Source: Saccharibacillus endophyticus (GTDB taxonomy: Bacteria > Bacillota > Bacilli > Paenibacillales > Paenibacillaceae). From it: a DNA stretch of 64,000 nt. Position numbers and translations under genes: made by a program. Each line of letters begins with the position of its first letter. Within the stretch, counting starts at the first letter, position 1. Under the pieces are notes generated by a model. The model searched no databases and was not told where the DNA came from. It saw only the letters and a list, made by a program, of their open reading frames with translations. The stretch covers positions 1 to 64,000 of the forward strand of contig NZ_JAAZWE010000008.1 of the NCBI RefSeq assembly GCF_013185185.1, written 5' to 3'. Shown piece by piece: positions 26,476 to 34,365 of this stretch.

Positions 26476-26515
26476 AAAAGAAGCGCGCCTGCCGGCGTGT
26501 TTCTTTATTTTTTTT
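26476..26515 (+). terminator. terminator after plsC
   Basis: AAAGAAGCGCGCC/GGCGTGTTTCTTT stem with two mismatches, then ATTTTTTTTAT. Confidence 0.75.
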
Positions 26516-26546
26516 ATATCAAACCCGCACAGAGGAGAAAACCAAC

Positions 26547-27443
26547 ATGAAAACATTATCCGGAATGCAGCGCATGATCTTGATCGTGGCGCTCGTTCTG
26601 ATCTGGGGCGTATCCTGGTCCATCTACAAAGTCGCGCTCGATTATACGCCGCCGCTGTTGTTCGCAGGAATGCGCACGCTGATTGGCGGCTTGTTATTAG
26701 TGATTTTTTTGCTGCCGAAGCGAGATCGTATCCGGTGGAAAAAGAACCGCAACGTCTATCTGATCTCCGCGCTGCTGAACGTGGCGTTATTCTACGGCCT
26801 GCAAACAGTGGGACTGATCTACATGCCGTCGGGCTTGTTTACGGTACTCGTTTATTTGCAGCCCGTATTGGTCGGCTTGTTCGCGGCGATGTGGCTGAAC
26901 GAACGCATGACGCTGCCGAAAGCCGCAGGCTTGCTGCTCGGCTTCCTGGGCGTGATTTCGGTCAGCGTCGGCGGATTCTCGGGTCATATCGCCGCAATCG
27001 GCGTCGTATTGGCGATCGGTTCGGCAGTCAGTTGGGCGCTCGGCACGGTATTTATCAAAAAAGCCGCTGCCGATGTCGATTCGCTCTGGCTGGTCGCTTT
27101 CCAATGTACGTTCGGCGGCATTCTGCTGACGTTGTCCGGTTCGCTGACCGAGAGCTGGAGCGATATCGTATGGAACGGCGCATATTGGATCGGGCTGTTA
27201 TTCGGCATTTTCGTCGGCATCGCGCTGTCCTGGATCATCTACATCACGCTGACTCGATCGGGAGAGGCGAGCCAAGTCGCATCCTATACGTTCATGGTGC
27301 CGCTGCTGTCGGTGCTCGTCGGCACGCTTGCTTTGCATGAACCGTTCAGCCGCTTCCTGCTGCTCGGCCTCGTGCTGATCGGAAGCGGCGTCTATCTGGT
27401 CAATCGTAAAATCAAACCGAAAACAGCGACGTTGGCGGGTTAA
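26547..27443 (+). CDS. DMT-family (EamA) transporter
   Basis: Inner-membrane permease of 298 residues with ten predicted helices arranged as two EamA repeats (first starts LVLIWGVSWSIYKVALDY, second GVVLAIGSAVSWALGTVFIK). Substrates in this family are metabolites or amino acids; this one cannot be assigned. ATG26547 follows GAGGAG. It is flanked by terminators and is a single-gene unit. Confidence 0.9.
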   Translation: MKTLSGMQRMILIVALVLIWGVSWSIYKVALDYTPPLLFAGMRTLIGGLLLVIFLLPKRDRIRWKKNRNVYLISALLNVALFYGLQTVGLIYMPSGLFTVLVYLQPVLVGLFAAMWLNERMTLPKAAGLLLGFLGVISVSVGGFSGHIAAIGVVLAIGSAVSWALGTVFIKKAAADVDSLWLVAFQCTFGGILLTLSGSLTESWSDIVWNGAYWIGLLFGIFVGIALSWIIYITLTRSGEASQVASYTFMVPLLSVLVGTLALHEPFSRFLLLGLVLIGSGVYLVNRKIKPKTATLAG

Positions 27444-27537
27444 GCCGGCAACGTACGCCATATCCAACCAAGATTCTTCAAGGCGATCAGCCGCGGAACG
27501 CGCAGTAGAAAATCCTTTCGCACCATGAATGGAATTC

Positions 27538-27560
27538 GCTGCGGCACCGCGGCTTTTTTG
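27538..27560 (+). terminator. terminator after the EamA gene
   Basis: GCTGCGG/CCGCGGC stem on a two-base loop followed by six T. The remaining bases to 27746 show nothing further. Confidence 0.65.
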
Positions 27561-27746
27561 ATATCGGAACGCAAAACATAAGGCGCGATGAAGGCAGGTT
27601 GCAAGTTCATGCCGACGAAGCCGGATGTGTAAAAATGGGTATATAGGTATCACAAAGATGCGGTTTCGGCAAACGCCGGAATCGACGAAGTTGCGAAGGG
27701 GGTGTTCTCCGTGTTTCCGGCAGTACGCCGGAAACGGAGAGTCGGT

Positions 27747-29084
27747 ATGGAAATCGTAAACGTGATTCTGGTTATCGTGCTTATTTTGCTTACCGCGTTT
27801 TTCGTCGCGTCCGAATATTCGATTATCCGGGTGCGCGTCTCGCGGATCAACCAATTGGCGGAAGGCGGCAACAAAAACGCGCAGGCGGTCAAACGAATTT
27901 TGTCGCGGCTCGACGAATTTCTCTCAGCCAGCCAGCTGGGTACGACGCTGACGTCGCTGGCGCTGGGTTGGCTGGGCGAATCGACGGTAGAGGAGCTGCT
28001 GGCGCCCGTGTTCGTCTGGCTGCATATTCCGACTTCGGTCACCGGCATTTTGTCCTTCCTGCTTGCGTTCCTGATCCTGACCTATTTCGAGGTGCTGGTC
28101 GGGGAGCTGGTGCCGAAAACGGTCGCGATCCAGGTAGCCGAACCGTTGGCGCTCGCATTGGCACGTCCGCTGATCATTTTTTACCGCATTACGTACCCGT
28201 TCAACTGGATTCTGAGCCGTTCGTCACGCGTCATCACCGGATTATTCGGGCTTAAGCCGTTAACGGAAGGGGAAGCGGCGCAAAGCGAAGCGGAACTCCG
28301 TCTGGCGCTGTCCGAAGGCTTCAAAAGCGGAGAAATCACCCCGACCGAATATCGTTACCTCAACAACGTGTTCGATTTCGACGAGCGCGACGCGCAGGAA
28401 ATCATGGTACCGCGTACGGAGATTCGGCATATTTCGCAAAACGCGGACGTGCAGGACCTGCTGACGTTGATCGAGCCGAAAACGTACAGCCTGGTGCCGG
28501 TATCCGTAGACGGGGACAAAGATCATATCGTCGGCATGGTTAACGTGAAGCAGGTGCTGAGCGATTACGTGAGAAAAGGCAATGCCCAGCCGCAGCCGAT
28601 CGCCCCTTATATACGCCCCGTGATCCAGGTTATCGAGACCGTGCGGGCGCGCGACCTGCTGGGACGGATGCAAAAGGAAGGGATTCATATGGCGGTGCTG
28701 ATGGACGAATACGGCGGCACGTCGGGTCTGGTCACGCTTGAAGATCTGCTCGAAGAAATCGTGGGCGATATCCCGTCCGGCTCTTCTCCGGCAGGCGGAA
28801 CCGCGCCGACGCCGTTGATTCGCCCGGACGGGGAAGACCGATTCTTGCTCAGTTCAAACGCGCTGCTGCATGACGTCAACCGCAAGCTGGGTACGGATAT
28901 CGATTCGGAAGAAGTGTATACGATCGGCGGCTGGTTGTTGTCGGAGAAATTCGATCTCAAGCAGGGCGATACGTTGAAGGAAAACGGTTGGGAGTGGACG
29001 ATCGCCGCGATGGAGGACGGACGCATTCGACAGATCGAAGCCGTTCGCAGCGCAAAAAAGGAACGCGAACCCAGCCTGATCTGA
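27747..29084 (+). CDS. CNNM/HlyC-CorC family membrane protein
   Basis: 445 residues. A DUF21/CNNM membrane domain with about four spans covers residues 1-190 (LILLTAFFVASEYSIIRVRV). Two CBS domains follow (IMVPRTEIRHISQNADV; RMQKEGIHMAVLMDEYGGTS) and a CorC_HlyC domain closes the protein. Members are linked to magnesium or cobalt export and resistance (MpfA, YhdP/YqhB). ATG27747 is chosen because ACGGAGAG lies just upstream. 'Hemolysin' in older annotations is misleading. Confidence 0.9.
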   Translation: MEIVNVILVIVLILLTAFFVASEYSIIRVRVSRINQLAEGGNKNAQAVKRILSRLDEFLSASQLGTTLTSLALGWLGESTVEELLAPVFVWLHIPTSVTGILSFLLAFLILTYFEVLVGELVPKTVAIQVAEPLALALARPLIIFYRITYPFNWILSRSSRVITGLFGLKPLTEGEAAQSEAELRLALSEGFKSGEITPTEYRYLNNVFDFDERDAQEIMVPRTEIRHISQNADVQDLLTLIEPKTYSLVPVSVDGDKDHIVGMVNVKQVLSDYVRKGNAQPQPIAPYIRPVIQVIETVRARDLLGRMQKEGIHMAVLMDEYGGTSGLVTLEDLLEEIVGDIPSGSSPAGGTAPTPLIRPDGEDRFLLSSNALLHDVNRKLGTDIDSEEVYTIGGWLLSEKFDLKQGDTLKENGWEWTIAAMEDGRIRQIEAVRSAKKEREPSLI

Positions 29085-29136
29085 AGAGGACGCTAACGAC
29101 TATGCGGGCTGAAGCCCGAATAAGGAGCGAAGCGCA

Positions 29137-29808
29137 ATGGACAAAAGCACAAACTGGCGCATCGGAGCAGCGAGTTTTCTTTTAACGGCGGCTTTTTTGA
29201 CGGGGAGTTCGGCTGTACCTGTTCAGGCCGCAGCGGCCATGGATTCCGGAACAAACGAACAAACCGTTTCGGCGGTGAGCAGCAATCCGCCGGCAGCGTT
29301 GAAAAAGGAGATTATGCGTGAAGCGAATCTTGCACTTCGTGCGCTCAAGGACAGGGACTTCGAGACGTTGGCCGATATGGCGGCGCCGAGCGGCATTCGT
29401 TTTTCCCCGTACGCTTATATCGGCGTCGGAGCGGATCTTGTGCTGACGCCGCAGCAGATTCGCGAAGCTTGGGATAATCGCAAGCCTTACATCTGGGGAT
29501 TGTACGACGGAAGCGGCGAAGTGATCCGGCTCGATTTTCGCGGTTATTACGATCGATTCCTGAACAATCTGCCGTACACCGCTCCGGACGGGGTCGGATA
29601 TAACCGGATTATAGGCAGCGGCAACACCGTCAGCAATTTGAACGAGGTCTATCCGGATGCTCGATTCGTCGAATTTTACGTCAAAGGCGGTCGAAGCGGA
29701 ATCGGCAATGTCGGAGGCATGGACTGGGGAAGCTTGCGTTTTGTTTTTGAGCAAAAACAAGGGGAATGGAAGTTGTCGGGCATCGTAAGCGATGGGTGGA
29801 CGATATAG
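29137..29808 (+). CDS. secreted protein of unknown function
   Basis: 223 residues with a signal peptide (FLLTAAFLTGSSAVPVQAAA). The mature part has a helical stretch (IMREANLALRALKDRDFETL) and then an alpha+beta region (DGVGYNRIIGSGNTVSNLNE, FVEFYVKGGRSGIGNVGGMD). The helix-then-sheet pattern around DRDFETLADM recalls NTF2/SnoaL-like folds, but I do not recognise the family. AAGGAGCGAAG precedes the ATG. It follows the CNNM gene at 52 bases and may be co-transcribed. Confidence 0.75.
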   Translation: MDKSTNWRIGAASFLLTAAFLTGSSAVPVQAAAAMDSGTNEQTVSAVSSNPPAALKKEIMREANLALRALKDRDFETLADMAAPSGIRFSPYAYIGVGADLVLTPQQIREAWDNRKPYIWGLYDGSGEVIRLDFRGYYDRFLNNLPYTAPDGVGYNRIIGSGNTVSNLNEVYPDARFVEFYVKGGRSGIGNVGGMDWGSLRFVFEQKQGEWKLSGIVSDGWTI

Positions 29809-30049
29809 GAGCGTCAGGAGAATTGTGGATAGAAAAAACTAAAAAGTTGAAGAAATTGTGAAAGATTTCAACAGGTTGGGGATAAGGTTAAGATTTTTGG
29901 GGATAAAGTTGTGTATAAAGGTAGAATAACCTGTGGGTAAAGCGTGTTTTATACACAGGACTTTTCCGGCTTATGGGCCAGGGTTCCTTTCTTTTTCCGG
30001 TCGCCGTATAATAAAAAGAAGGACCGCAACGATAAGGGAGGGAATACGA

Positions 30050-30310
30050 ATGGCCGCAAAGAAAAAACAGCCTGCTGCTCGTCCGGCCGCATCGGACAAG
30101 CCGGCAACGCTCAAAGATATGTTGAACCCGGAAGTATTGGCTAAGCTGCAAGCGCAAGCGAACGAACTGAAAGCTACCGAACAGGAGCGCCGCGACGAAG
30201 AACAGCGTCTTGCCGCCGAAGCGAAAAAAGCGGAACGCAAACGCTTGGAGAACGACTTCGAATATCTGCTCGGACAAAGCGAAGGAAAAAAGATCAACAA
30301 ATACGACTGA
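30050..30310 (+). CDS. small YqkE-like protein
   Basis: 86 residues, very charged, no signal peptide. After a Lys/Ala/Pro-rich start it has TLKDMLNPEVLAKLQAQANE, then a long coiled helix rich in Glu/Lys/Arg and the end FEYLLGQ...INKYD. This matches the DUF3886/YqkE group known from Bacillus, function unknown. AAGGGAGGG lies before the ATG and TATAAT at 30007-30012 may be its -10 box. Confidence 0.8.
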   Translation: MAAKKKQPAARPAASDKPATLKDMLNPEVLAKLQAQANELKATEQERRDEEQRLAAEAKKAERKRLENDFEYLLGQSEGKKINKYD

Positions 30311-30321
30311 GTGTGGGGGCG

Positions 30322-30437
30322 ACTTAGCGTTAGCGGAGGGAGAAATTCGCTCAAGACGCTGTCTCACTCATAAAGCTTTCAGCTTTACGAGTTCAAAGGC
30401 GTCTTTCGCTGAATTTCTCCCTCCGCTAACGCTAAGT
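30322..30437 (+). repeat. intergenic hairpin element, copy B
   Basis: A perfect 27-bp outer stem spans 30322-30348 and 30411-30437. Core strands are AAGACGCTGTCTCACT and AGTTCAAAGGCGTCTTT; the apical stem is TAAAGC/GCTTTA with flanking ACTC/GAGT. It begins twelve bases after the YqkE-like stop. Confidence 0.92.
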
Positions 30438-30480
30438 CGTTTTGTTTAAAGGGAAGAAAAGAAAAAAAGCGGAAAAGATT

Positions 30481-30516
30481 AAAAAAGAAATCCGATTTCG
30501 ATCGGATTTCTTTTTT
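30481..30516 (+). terminator. terminator between repeat copies B and C
   Basis: AAGAAATCCGAT/ATCGGATTTCTT stem with TTCG loop and flanking A and T tracts; bidirectional. Confidence 0.9.
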
Positions 30517-30538
30517 GTGGAGAAAAACAAACGTAGCT

Positions 30539-30673
30539 GGAAGCGAGAAGACGGAGAGAGAAATTCAGTGAAAGACGCCTTTGAACTTGGAAAACTTCCA
30601 CTAAAAACTTCAATCGACTTTTCCAAGTGAGACAGCGTCTTGAACGAATTTCTCTCGCAGTCTTCTCGCTTCC
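30539..30673 (-). repeat. intergenic hairpin element, copy C
   Basis: Outermost arms GGAAGCGAGAAGAC (30539-30552) and GTCTTCTCGCTTCC (30660-30673) are exact complements unrelated to copy B. Inside are GAGAGAAATTC/GAATTTCTCTC, the conserved core, and apical CTTGGAAAA/TTTTCCAAG. Near-identical to copy A in the core. Confidence 0.92.
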
Positions 30674-30701
30674 CGCACCCGCGTAACTTTCTCGACAAAC
30701 C

Positions 30702-30734
30702 AAGAAACCCGAATCCGATCGGGTTTCTTTTTTT
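30702..30734 (+). terminator. terminator upstream of the zinc regulon
   Basis: AAGAAACCCGA/TCGGGTTTCTT stem followed by a long T run. It insulates the zinc genes. Confidence 0.88.
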
Positions 30735-30741
30735 ATAATCA

Positions 30742-30771
30742 TTGACAGCTTTTGAGGAATAGGAGTATAGT
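30742..30771 (+). promoter_or_regulatory. promoter of the zinc GTPase gene
   Basis: TTGACA 30742-30747, TATAGT 30766-30771, 18-base spacer. The Zur box starts 13 bases downstream. Confidence 0.75.
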
Positions 30772-30783
30772 ATTCTTCGTTAA

Positions 30784-30798
30784 TCGTAATAATTACTA
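30784..30798 (+). promoter_or_regulatory. Zur box 1
   Basis: TCGTAATAATTACTA, one change from the Bacillus Zur operator TCGTAATNATTACGA. Placed over the predicted start of transcription, suited for repression when zinc is plentiful. Confidence 0.88.
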
Positions 30799-30819
30799 TT
30801 TGATTGAGGAGCGGTAGAT

Positions 30820-32025
30820 ATGGACACAAAAAAGATTCCGGTTACCGTCCTGTGCGGGTATTTGGGATCGGGGAAAACGACTCTTTTGAATCATATTCTT
30901 CATAACCGTCAGGGCCTGAAAGTGGCGGTCATCGTCAATGATATGAGCGAGATCAACGTGGATGCGGGACTGGTCGCGGGCGAAGCGGGATTGTCGCGGA
31001 CCGAAGAGAAGTTGGTGGAGATGTCCAACGGCTGCATCTGCTGCACGCTGCGGGAAGATTTGCTGCGCGAAGTGGAACGTTTGGCGGCGGAAGGACGTTT
31101 CGACTATATCCTGATCGAATCGACGGGGATCAGCGAACCGGTGCCGATCGCGCAGACGTTTACGTATGCGGATGACGAGACAGGCGTGGATCTGACGTCG
31201 CTGGCGCGCTTGGACTGCATGGTGACGGTGGTGGATGCGTATCGGTTCTGGCATGATTTCGAGTCCGGCGAAAGTCTGCTGGCACGAGGCCAAGCGACCG
31301 CTGAAGACGATACGCGCGACGTGACGGATTTGCTGATCGATCAGGTGGAGACATGCGACGTGCTGCTTTTGAACAAGTGCGATCTGGTCGAAGAAAGCGA
31401 ACTGCGTCGTCTGGAAGGCGTGCTGCGCAAGCTTCAGCCGTCGGCGAAAATCATTCGTACGGTACGCGGCGAAGTGGAGTTGTCCGAGATTTTGAATACG
31501 GGACTGTTCGACTTTGAAAAAGCGAGCCTGGCACCGGGATGGCTGCGCGAATTGCAGAAGGAAGAACATACGCCGGAAACGGAAGAGTACGGGATCGGCT
31601 CGTTCGTGTATCGTCGCAGAACGCCTTTTCATCCGGAGCGTTTGGCGAATTTGCTGGCCGAATGGCCGATGGAAGTCGTGCGCGCCAAAGGGTTGATGTG
31701 GATCGCCGTGAAGGAAGACTGGGCCGCGAGCTTCAGTCAGGCGGGGCCGTCAATTCAATTCGGACCGGCGGGAAGCTGGATTGCCGGGCTGCCGGAGCAG
31801 GAGCGCGAAGAACTGTTTGCGGATCAGCCGGAGCTTGCGGAAGGTTGGGACGCCGACGTCGGCGATCGGATCAACGAATTCGTGCTGATCGGAATCGAAA
31901 TGGAGCGGGAAGAGCTCGAAGCCGAGCTGGATGCTTGTCTGTTGAACGAGCAAGAGATGCGGGCGGACTGGTCGACCTTCGCGAACCCGCTGCCGTGGAC
32001 GACCGCGGAGGCAGTAAGCGTGTGA
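30820..32025 (+). CDS. CobW/COG0523 GTPase, zinc metallochaperone (ZagA/YciC type)
   Basis: Cytosolic GTPase of 401 residues thought to deliver zinc under limitation. P-loop GYLGSGKTTLLNHIL, the metal-binding CxCC motif SNGCICCTLRED, the ESTGISEP switch and NKCDL for guanine recognition are all present; a CobW C-terminal domain follows (FVYRRRTPFHPERL). A Zur box lies just upstream, and zinc-free ribosomal proteins and ZnuABC follow. In Bacillus the equivalent protein keeps folate synthesis working during zinc starvation. Confidence 0.93.
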   Translation: MDTKKIPVTVLCGYLGSGKTTLLNHILHNRQGLKVAVIVNDMSEINVDAGLVAGEAGLSRTEEKLVEMSNGCICCTLREDLLREVERLAAEGRFDYILIESTGISEPVPIAQTFTYADDETGVDLTSLARLDCMVTVVDAYRFWHDFESGESLLARGQATAEDDTRDVTDLLIDQVETCDVLLLNKCDLVEESELRRLEGVLRKLQPSAKIIRTVRGEVELSEILNTGLFDFEKASLAPGWLRELQKEEHTPETEEYGIGSFVYRRRTPFHPERLANLLAEWPMEVVRAKGLMWIAVKEDWAASFSQAGPSIQFGPAGSWIAGLPEQEREELFADQPELAEGWDADVGDRINEFVLIGIEMEREELEAELDACLLNEQEMRADWSTFANPLPWTTAEAVSV

Positions 32026-32076
32026 CCTGCACCTTTTAAAACAGCAAAAATAAGAAACAAAAAGGAGACATTCAAT

Positions 32077-32346
32077 ATGGCTAAAAAGTCGAAAGTGGTA
32101 CGCGAAAAAAAACGTCAGGAACTGGTAGCGAAGTATGCGGATCTGCGCCGTGAATTGAAAGCCGAAGGCGACTATGCCGCTTTGCAAAAATTGCCGCGCG
32201 ATTCGTCGCCGACCCGTCTGAAAAACCGCTGCGAGATCACGGGACGTCCCCGCGGCTATCTGCGTAAATTCAAGGTTTCACGTATCGCGTTCCGCGAGTT
32301 GGCGCACAAAGGACAAATTCCGGGCGTAACGAAATCGAGCTGGTAA
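32077..32346 (+). CDS. rpsN2: ribosomal protein S14, zinc-independent form
   Basis: 89-residue 30S protein. The sequence [20 protein letters not shown] and [20 protein letters not shown] is typical of the long C-minus S14 paralogue. Only one Cys occurs, so the CXXC zinc ribbon of the standard short S14 is absent. Zur-controlled copies like this replace the zinc-binding S14 during starvation and release its metal. It lies 51 bases after the zinc GTPase gene with AAAGGAG and is probably co-transcribed. Confidence 0.95.
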   Translation: MAKKSKVVREKKRQELVAKYADLRRELKAEGDYAALQKLPRDSSPTRLKNRCEITGRPRGYLRKFKVSRIAFRELAHKGQIPGVTKSSW

Positions 32347-32406
32347 GCCATGCGGATGAGGGAACGGTTTTCCGGCGAATGAAAGACCCGAACGGGTAGG
32401 ATCATA

Positions 32407-32435
32407 TTGACATCGTGACGAAGCTTCGTTATACT
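32407..32435 (+). promoter_or_regulatory. promoter of the L33 gene
   Basis: TTGACA 32407-32412, TATACT 32430-32435, 17-base spacer. Zur box 2 begins ten bases later. Confidence 0.8.
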
Positions 32436-32444
32436 TTGTTTTAT

Positions 32445-32459
32445 TCGTAAAAATTACGA
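32445..32459 (+). promoter_or_regulatory. Zur box 2
   Basis: TCGTAAAAATTACGA, one change from TCGTAATNATTACGA. Confidence 0.9.
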
Positions 32460-32538
32460 TAACTATTAAAAGGTCGAAACATCGTGCGCGGTACGTGCGA
32501 TCGTCCTTATACTTTTACTTTACGGGAGGGTTTTAACC

Positions 32539-32688
32539 ATGAGAGTCATCATAACACTGGCTTGCACCGAATGCGGAGACCGCAACTACACGACAACGAA
32601 GAACAAACGTAATCATCCGGAACGCTTGGAGTTGAAGAAATACAGCCCGCGTTTGAAAAAGATGACGATTCACCGGGAAACTCGTTAA
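32539..32688 (+). CDS. rpmG: ribosomal protein L33 paralogue with half a zinc ribbon
   Basis: A 49-residue 50S protein, [20 protein letters not shown] to MTIHRETR. Standard zinc L33 has two CXXC pairs. Here the first (CTEC) is kept, but the second, usually KYCPRCKKH, reads KYSPRLKKM, so two of the four zinc ligands are gone. With a Zur box and its own promoter it is likely the starvation copy that works without zinc, probably derived from a zinc-binding ancestor. GGGAGGG lies 10-15 bases before the ATG. Confidence 0.93.
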   Translation: MRVIITLACTECGDRNYTTTKNKRNHPERLELKKYSPRLKKMTIHRETR

Positions 32689-32735
32689 GATAACGTTCGG
32701 CCAAGCAAGGTACAAAATTTTTTATTCTTTTTTAA

Positions 32736-32750
32736 TCGTAATGATTACGT
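32736..32750 (+). promoter_or_regulatory. Zur box 3, upstream of znuCBA
   Basis: TCGTAATGATTACGT, one change from consensus and 14 bases before the znuC start. A clear -10 is not obvious in the T-rich flank. Confidence 0.88.
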
Positions 32751-32764
32751 AAGGGGCGGTAAAC

Positions 32765-33493
32765 GTGATTCTTTCTTCCATGCGGGACGTCGTGTTCGGT
32801 TACGGGGAAGAGCCGGTCGTGCACCATGTGTCGCTGGATGTGCATAAAGGCGAATTCCTCGGCATTACCGGACCTAACGGAACAGCCAAGACGACCGTGC
32901 TGAAGCTCCTGCTGGGTCTGCTCAAGCCGTGGAGCGGCGCTGTCGAATTGAATAAGCAAGCCTTTGGCGGCGGCAAGCCGGTGATCGGTTATGTTCCGCA
33001 GCAGGCGTCCTCGTTCAATGCGGGCTTTCCGAGCCGGGTGATCGAGCTGGTGCGTTCCGGTTGTCATTCGCGTGTCGGATTGTTCGGACGCTTTGGCGCG
33101 GAAGAAGAGCGCCTCGTGCGGAACAGTCTGGAGCAGGTAGGCATGTGGGATTTGCGCCGCCGCCGCATCGGAGAATTATCCGGCGGGCAAAAGCAGCGCG
33201 TCTGCATTGCCAGAGCGCTTGTGCAATGTCCGGATGTACTCATTCTCGACGAACCGACGACGGGGATGGATATGCGCAGCCGCACCGAATTGTATCGGCT
33301 GATGCGGCATCAGGTTCGGCATCATGGCGTGACGGTGGTTATGGTGACGCACGGCTTGGAAGAGGCGGGGCGTTATCTGGATCGGGTCGTGACGTTGGAG
33401 CGGCTTGAAGCCGGGCATCCGCAGATTGCGCCGAATGCGGCCGAGAGCAAGCCGGAATCGAGTTTGGCCGGCGACCGCTGGGAAATGGAGTGA
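32765..33493 (+). CDS. znuC: zinc ABC importer, ATP-binding protein
   Basis: Cytosolic ATPase of 242 residues. Walker A reads GPNGTAKTT (the Ala before Lys is usual in this metal-importer branch), the signature is LSGGQKQR, and Walker B is VLILDEPTTGMD. Translation starts at GTG32765 after AAGGGGCGG. It powers import through ZnuB of zinc delivered by ZnuA. The stop is followed within five bases by znuB. Confidence 0.95.
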   Translation: MILSSMRDVVFGYGEEPVVHHVSLDVHKGEFLGITGPNGTAKTTVLKLLLGLLKPWSGAVELNKQAFGGGKPVIGYVPQQASSFNAGFPSRVIELVRSGCHSRVGLFGRFGAEEERLVRNSLEQVGMWDLRRRRIGELSGGQKQRVCIARALVQCPDVLILDEPTTGMDMRSRTELYRLMRHQVRHHGVTVVMVTHGLEEAGRYLDRVVTLERLEAGHPQIAPNAAESKPESSLAGDRWEME

Positions 33494-33498
33494 CGCAG

Positions 33499-34365
33499 AT
33501 GCTGGCTTACGAATTTATGCAACGTGCTTTTTTGGCAGGCGCACTGATTGGATTGGTCGCGCCTGTTTTGGGCGTTTATCTGATGCTGCGCAGACAGGTG
33601 CTGATGGCGGATACGCTGTCGCACGTGTCTTTGGCAGGCGTGGCGGCAGGGTCGCTGCTCGGCGGAAATCCGTCGATCGGCGGCTTCGTTGCGGCGGTAG
33701 CGGCTGCTTTGTTAATCGAACGGTTGAGAGGGCTTTACCGTACATACGCGGAAGTTCCGGTTGCGATCATGATGACGGGCGGGCTTGCGACGGCTGTTGT
33801 CCTGATGAGTTTCGGCCGAACGTTGTCGCAGAGCTTTAGCTCGTATTTATTCGGGTCTATCGTAGCTGTAAGTACGACGCAGCTTTGGCTGATCGGCGGA
33901 GCTGCCGTGCTGGGTTTGATCTTTTTTATCGTATTCCGGCGACCGCTTTACACCTTGACGTTCGATGAAGAAACGGCGGGAATCAGCGGCGTTCCGGTAC
34001 GTACGCTGTCGACGGCTTTCTCCGTGCTGACCGGAATGACTGTAGCTGCGGCGATGCCGGTCGTAGGCGTACTTTTGGTATCCGCATTGCTCGTTTTGCC
34101 GGCCGCCCTGGCATTACGCATCGCGGGAGGGTTTTTATCGGCGGTTATGACGGCTGTCGGGATCGGGCTAACCGGGATCTTCGGCGGGCTGACCGTATCG
34201 TATGTCGCGAATACGCCTCCGGGCGGAACGATTGCTCTTATTTTGCTCCTATTTCTGCTGCTGGGCATGGCTCTGCAAAAACTTCTTCTATTATGGAAGC
34301 GAAGAGTTCATGGCGGGCAAACAAGTCAGAACCCGAATGGAAAGAAAGGGATGGAAACGATATGA
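33499..34365 (+). CDS. znuB: zinc ABC importer, membrane permease
   Basis: ABC-3 family permease of 288 residues with about eight helices (GALIGLVAPVLGVYLMLRRQ; LSHVSLAGVAAGSLLGG). ATG33499 has TGGAG eight bases upstream; a GTG at 33490 overlapping znuC is possible. The gene overlaps znuA by four bases. Confidence 0.95.
   Translation: MLAYEFMQRAFLAGALIGLVAPVLGVYLMLRRQVLMADTLSHVSLAGVAAGSLLGGNPSIGGFVAAVAAALLIERLRGLYRTYAEVPVAIMMTGGLATAVVLMSFGRTLSQSFSSYLFGSIVAVSTTQLWLIGGAAVLGLIFFIVFRRPLYTLTFDEETAGISGVPVRTLSTAFSVLTGMTVAAAMPVVGVLLVSALLVLPAALALRIAGGFLSAVMTAVGIGLTGIFGGLTVSYVANTPPGGTIALILLLFLLLGMALQKLLLLWKRRVHGGQTSQNPNGKKGMETI

Noticed and set aside
32857-32893. Walker A of ZnuC lacks the usual Gly before Lys (GPNGTAKTT)
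   Set aside because: Ala at this place is common in zinc and manganese importer ATPases of this branch; not a defect.
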